From a virus, in the IMG/VR virus record IMGVR_UViG_3300037010_001138, positions 1 to 24,120 of that record: 24,120 bases of DNA. One strand, 5' to 3'. The position numbers were made by a program, and so were the translations under genes. The notes below the pieces were generated by a model. The model did not search any database, was not told the DNA's origin, and was given only the letters and a program-made list of their open reading frames with translations. This document shows, in pieces, positions 23,801 to 24,120 of the stretch; within the stretch, counting starts at the first letter, position 1, and every line of letters starts with the position of its first letter.

Positions 23801-24120
23801 AGAACATCGTGCTGCTTCCGCTTAGCCTGTTCTCGAACCTGATCGACCCGCTAGGCATAGCCCTACGCTCGAACGACATGAAAGAGGCGTGGACCGCGTT
23901 CAAGTACGGCATAAAGGGCCTCGTCGATCAGGTACGTGGTGCGGGCCCTGACGCCCAGACTGAGATGGCCAGAACGCTGGGGCTCATCGGCGACCAGCTC
24001 GTACTAGATTCCATGGGGCAGATGTACAACTCGATGTACATGAGCAAATTCCTGAAGAACCTCAACACGAAGTTCTTCCGCTACAACGGCATGGAGAGGT
24101 GGAATCAGAACATGCGGGTG
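17836..24120 (+). CDS. Giant polyvalent-type phage protein with zincin metallopeptidase domain (3' end outside window)
   Basis: The frame is open from the ATG at 17836 (1 nt after the previous stop; weak GGA at 17824-17826) to the right edge: 2095 codons, no stop. Read codon by codon, it shows the following. Residues 90-290 are a Gly/Ala-rich hydrophobic region (RVSSLRDVHSLGDAGDYAAS, MSMVPMIPTLAAAAL, AVAGGALTGGAMSG), typical of phage ejection proteins that touch membrane. A Gly/Ala linker follows at about 302-335. Long helical regions come next, including RVTFERTDGSKLTLSAESMW (about 889-908) and a coiled coil (986-1041). Two copies of a module (1142-1208, 1380-1454) bracket a conserved domain (1249-1347). 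A zincin-like domain has HESLH at 1557-1561 and Glu1612/1613. The end is a helical region with GYVKNYFPR (1820) and a hydrophobic stretch (1991-2009). Probably packaged and injected, perhaps acting on host or phage proteins (inference). Confidence 0.9.
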   Translation, partial: MATSISSLRTNRDEPNPFTRLTTDGQISPAAQYALLPEESQFTKGLRTTAAALTAGSYTDEALSKEAAGDPAYTDALNRATQVLQDTRMYAPRVSSLRDVHSLGDAGDYAASALGQGAMSMVPMIPTLAAAALTRNLGLVGKAIGHGVAAVPMYDMGRGAAALEQYQDPEQMKAPVQDRETAARARGVIDTAFASAVPIGIGKTLLQKPAGSLLGHIGREAAIMGATGGAQRVADYGTEKYIDPNKQLDPWDVADAVAGGALTGGAMSGVFRGPAHAAAALLGRGKDAMPDMSGIKNPFQRGDDTGDGAGAGGVADMPNEGGGGGAAAGPAPADTVLDKMAGFGQAVKERFGDDFAAAGDKAKDVTGKAKDIVSDTLDRMTEAVRTAENPGDFLSKVFGTSLEDEASADAFGQPKPTLKGGTIEETEANVRHDDEQRATRASRYADELLNDPVTPDEVKQRVVDMGGDFTDPDNQSFLARTLVTQRGGEKAGSAVKDLIDLDKSVSAKGSEIAGDATDGAQDRVVKKNLQSATPAEEAAFSKVVFDGLTDEAKASPDVRRHLSDVTNAMMAFAAKTGDVTAKDLPTLTKLSNAMSLFKDPDAMAKTLVEYANLPRPEDSFLSRIKSITNAQQDMKQPNSFLVSSLTPEARRQLTAPQLQRIAQLVDQFTLIDSADSKKGTALVNGLASAFGSPESAKAVLDYYAKQNKADLRFDPNETLQEDGSNPINVHEAPEASYQFKDAKSMRPFSVLRGTQRGAKESSRAAVDMMGSGSVGPDARAHPVPYSEYVARTGRDPGAEVRRIANDIKERIAGHESRTGEDRSQQINELKGELSAMREAYKKGGAKAALDLYEVLKVSDAKAYDGTIASDEDVAAYGKLTKDPSASKTRVTFERTDGSKLTLSAESMWKSQGDKEGSGRGEGASRRMRRLFSDAVASVLARDDVKGLSTNLDDVVLDRKTGARLKPERDDEYYDMVKSALKGAEGSLKELEGKLSEVADEFTELLDDDSGVAESRRAEIKLALQRNVDRLQERLNELKKNRGGVPAETVVKKRLRMYTEAAANISALEFEHEVEQSDMNRKGVTGEDDGKSIGSNGLPRTRSNEELNNTSPRRYEEDTGAALGSTRAPMTGAGGGSKNGDARPLSPKELTTLHDVAVKGNWDRIDTPEKMQSYKELASRAIEELGQIPEDRLTRMQRGLLDKLRWGASPPSEPPSESPKKDVAYKNKVELTGDSPYLGKDQEKSDRADKFIGRGSEKSSTNQYMKDWGELANTGKYTKDDTVFISAEGNRKGRIEPDWNEIKKAVDAGATLITDAKADRGRQYNVGEREVAKFLSDNGYAESSPGTWAPVQREGRAETPKTEPNPAASSRETAKKIDDTRALSPDALTDLYDVAVKDNWGRLDTPGKVLRFTDMAVKAFEQLKKIPALDLTDTQSQLRFRLEELLDPKGSFDWGSMWDGLEPTDAQRARLEELIRPKAEPGSARQSAMNPNSGEPGKIDKQAIIDEIARIRGKDVKVAFAKFADIGASGEFSMSPDKTKRLIKIAVDSLNPMSVAWHESLHDFMAVLGGSKAERKLKADLLAASEAPQVMSKMRELLKDHPEALMQIEKDREERLAYMYQFWAEGALKLGPTGTNIFSRIVTFFREMLGVLSQDQKIDRLLTALHGGKFSEPSLVGAVLEDLKAETLPDRIRRVSGPLGDTAEALFTATTDRLRNTNVEALTELADMFHREPGREAPGKLPFMQRRAQQTGKRLNQLQDILGDTSAEDRRRALENMQAMKPPSSPLEMRLAAYLKDIHDYMVENGVKRFDHSTKKWEDLGYVKNYFPRVWDKGTIRNNEAEFVKLLEQYVGKEQARETFNALVNGDGSIELAENEHSLGFTPWNPSVLDRRFTFIDPSNAGDFAKYQSKDLVDVMTTYAQRAVHRAEYANDFGNDGEVITSKLLKAQKQGATQDELDMARKATMAMEGTLGYNFNPHLKEVMSGLMAYENIVLLPLSLFSNLIDPLGIALRSNDMKEAWTAFKYGIKGLVDQVRGAGPDAQTEMARTLGLIGDQLVLDSMGQMYNSMYMSKFLKNLNTKFFRYNGMERWNQNMRV
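18100..18660 (+). other. Predicted membrane-active region of the giant protein
   Basis: Residues about 90-275 are enriched in Gly, Ala, Met and Val in amphipathic or hydrophobic blocks (MSMVPMIPTLAAAAL; GLVGKAIGHGVAAVPM; GVIDTAFASAVPIGIGK; AVAGGALTGGAMSG). Similar segments start large internal proteins of other podo- and siphophages and are thought to help form a channel in the host envelope. Here this is inference from composition. Confidence 0.45.
21259..21459 (+). repeat. Internal duplicated module, copy A (giant protein residues 1142-1208)
   Basis: Starts R-P-L-S-P-K-E-L-T-T-L and contains HDVAVKGNWDRIDTPEKM, then a helical Ala/Glu region and LTRMQRGLLDKLRWG. It matches copy B (21973-22197) across its whole length at protein level; DNA similarity is low. 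Confidence 0.8.
21580..21876 (+). other. Conserved globular domain between the duplicated modules
   Basis: Residues 1249-1347 of the giant protein: KFIGRGSEKSSTNQY, an aromatic-rich turn, DTVFISAEGNRKGRIEP, DAGATLITD, RQYNVGEREVAKFL and a final GTWAP. The same pattern (KFIGRGS..SST, VF(V/I)SAEG.R.GR, AGAT(F/L)ITD, YNVGEREVA..L) recurs, as I recall, in other giant phage proteins. Alternating strands and helices suggest a Rossmann-like, possibly nucleotide- or ligand-binding fold; this is inference and the molecular function is unknown. Confidence 0.6.
21973..22197 (+). repeat. Internal duplicated module, copy B (giant protein residues 1380-1454)
   Basis: Starts R-A-L-S-P-D-A-L-T-D-L and contains YDVAVKDNWGRLDTPGKV, then an Ala/Phe helix, LTDTQSQLRFRLEELL and FDWG. 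It shares the D-V-A-V-K-x-N-W-x-R-x-D-T-P core with copy A. Confidence 0.8.
22330..22860 (+). other. Zincin-like metallopeptidase domain of the giant protein
   Basis: Residues about 1499-1675. HESLH (His1557, Glu1558, His1561) is the HExxH zinc-binding/catalytic signature, preceded by a strand RLIKIAVDSLNPMSVAW and followed by helices. A second Glu in EERLAYMYQFWAEGAL (Glu1612 or 1613) is well placed as the third zinc ligand of a gluzincin. The layout fits the metallopeptidase-like domain described in polyvalent phage proteins. Catalytic residues look intact; the substrate is unknown. Confidence 0.7.

Overview
The window looks like part of the late (virion) region of a tailed bacteriophage or prophage. 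Every gene I can support lies on the + strand. The genes are packed almost without gaps: most are separated by 0-10 nt or overlap as ATGA/TGATG, and the longest gap is 41 nt. There are no tRNAs, rRNAs, insertion sequences, CRISPR arrays or obvious terminators. Protein after protein has phage structural features: fibre-type repeats, an MTD/fibre N-terminal motif, beta-propeller-like sequence, coiled coil, and a giant multidomain protein. The DNA is moderately GC-rich, starts are ATG, and several ribosome-binding sites are AGGAGG-like. That fits a phage of a GC-rich bacterium, most likely a proteobacterium, but the host cannot be named from this sequence.

Left part (1-6025): the 3' end of one gene and a complete second gene form a tandem paralogous pair, probably virion or tail-tip proteins with the same C-terminal peptide. 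They are followed by a protein with a discoidin-like (F5/8 type C) domain plus a transthyretin-like domain, and then a 1167-residue protein built almost entirely from a degenerate repeat of about 40 residues. Middle part (6033-10054): a propeller-like structural protein with a strong internal hairpin in its gene, three small fibre-associated ORFs (85, 150 and 74 aa) with related ends, a 399-aa fibre or receptor-binding candidate, and a 198-aa structural protein. Next (10062-17834): a 786-aa orphan with a cysteine cluster, a 393-aa protein with a repetitive Ala/Ser-rich N-half and a beta-rich C-domain, a 651-aa protein that goes from a proline-rich shaft to a long helix, and a 759-aa low-complexity protein carrying repeated LADGG motifs.

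Right part (17836-24120, running off the edge): one open frame of at least 2095 codons. It has an N-terminal Gly/Ala-rich, probably membrane-active region, long helical regions, a duplicated module of about 70 residues bracketing a conserved globular domain, and a zincin-type metallopeptidase motif (HESLH at residues 1557-1561 with a downstream Glu). This matches the established theme of giant 'polyvalent' phage proteins that are packaged in the virion and delivered into the host. It is the most interesting object in the window.

A working model (inference) is a single late transcript. The left half would supply host-recognition and tail-tip parts; the right half would supply elongated or internal proteins that leave the virion with the DNA. 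Many entries rest on remembered family resemblance, without a database search.
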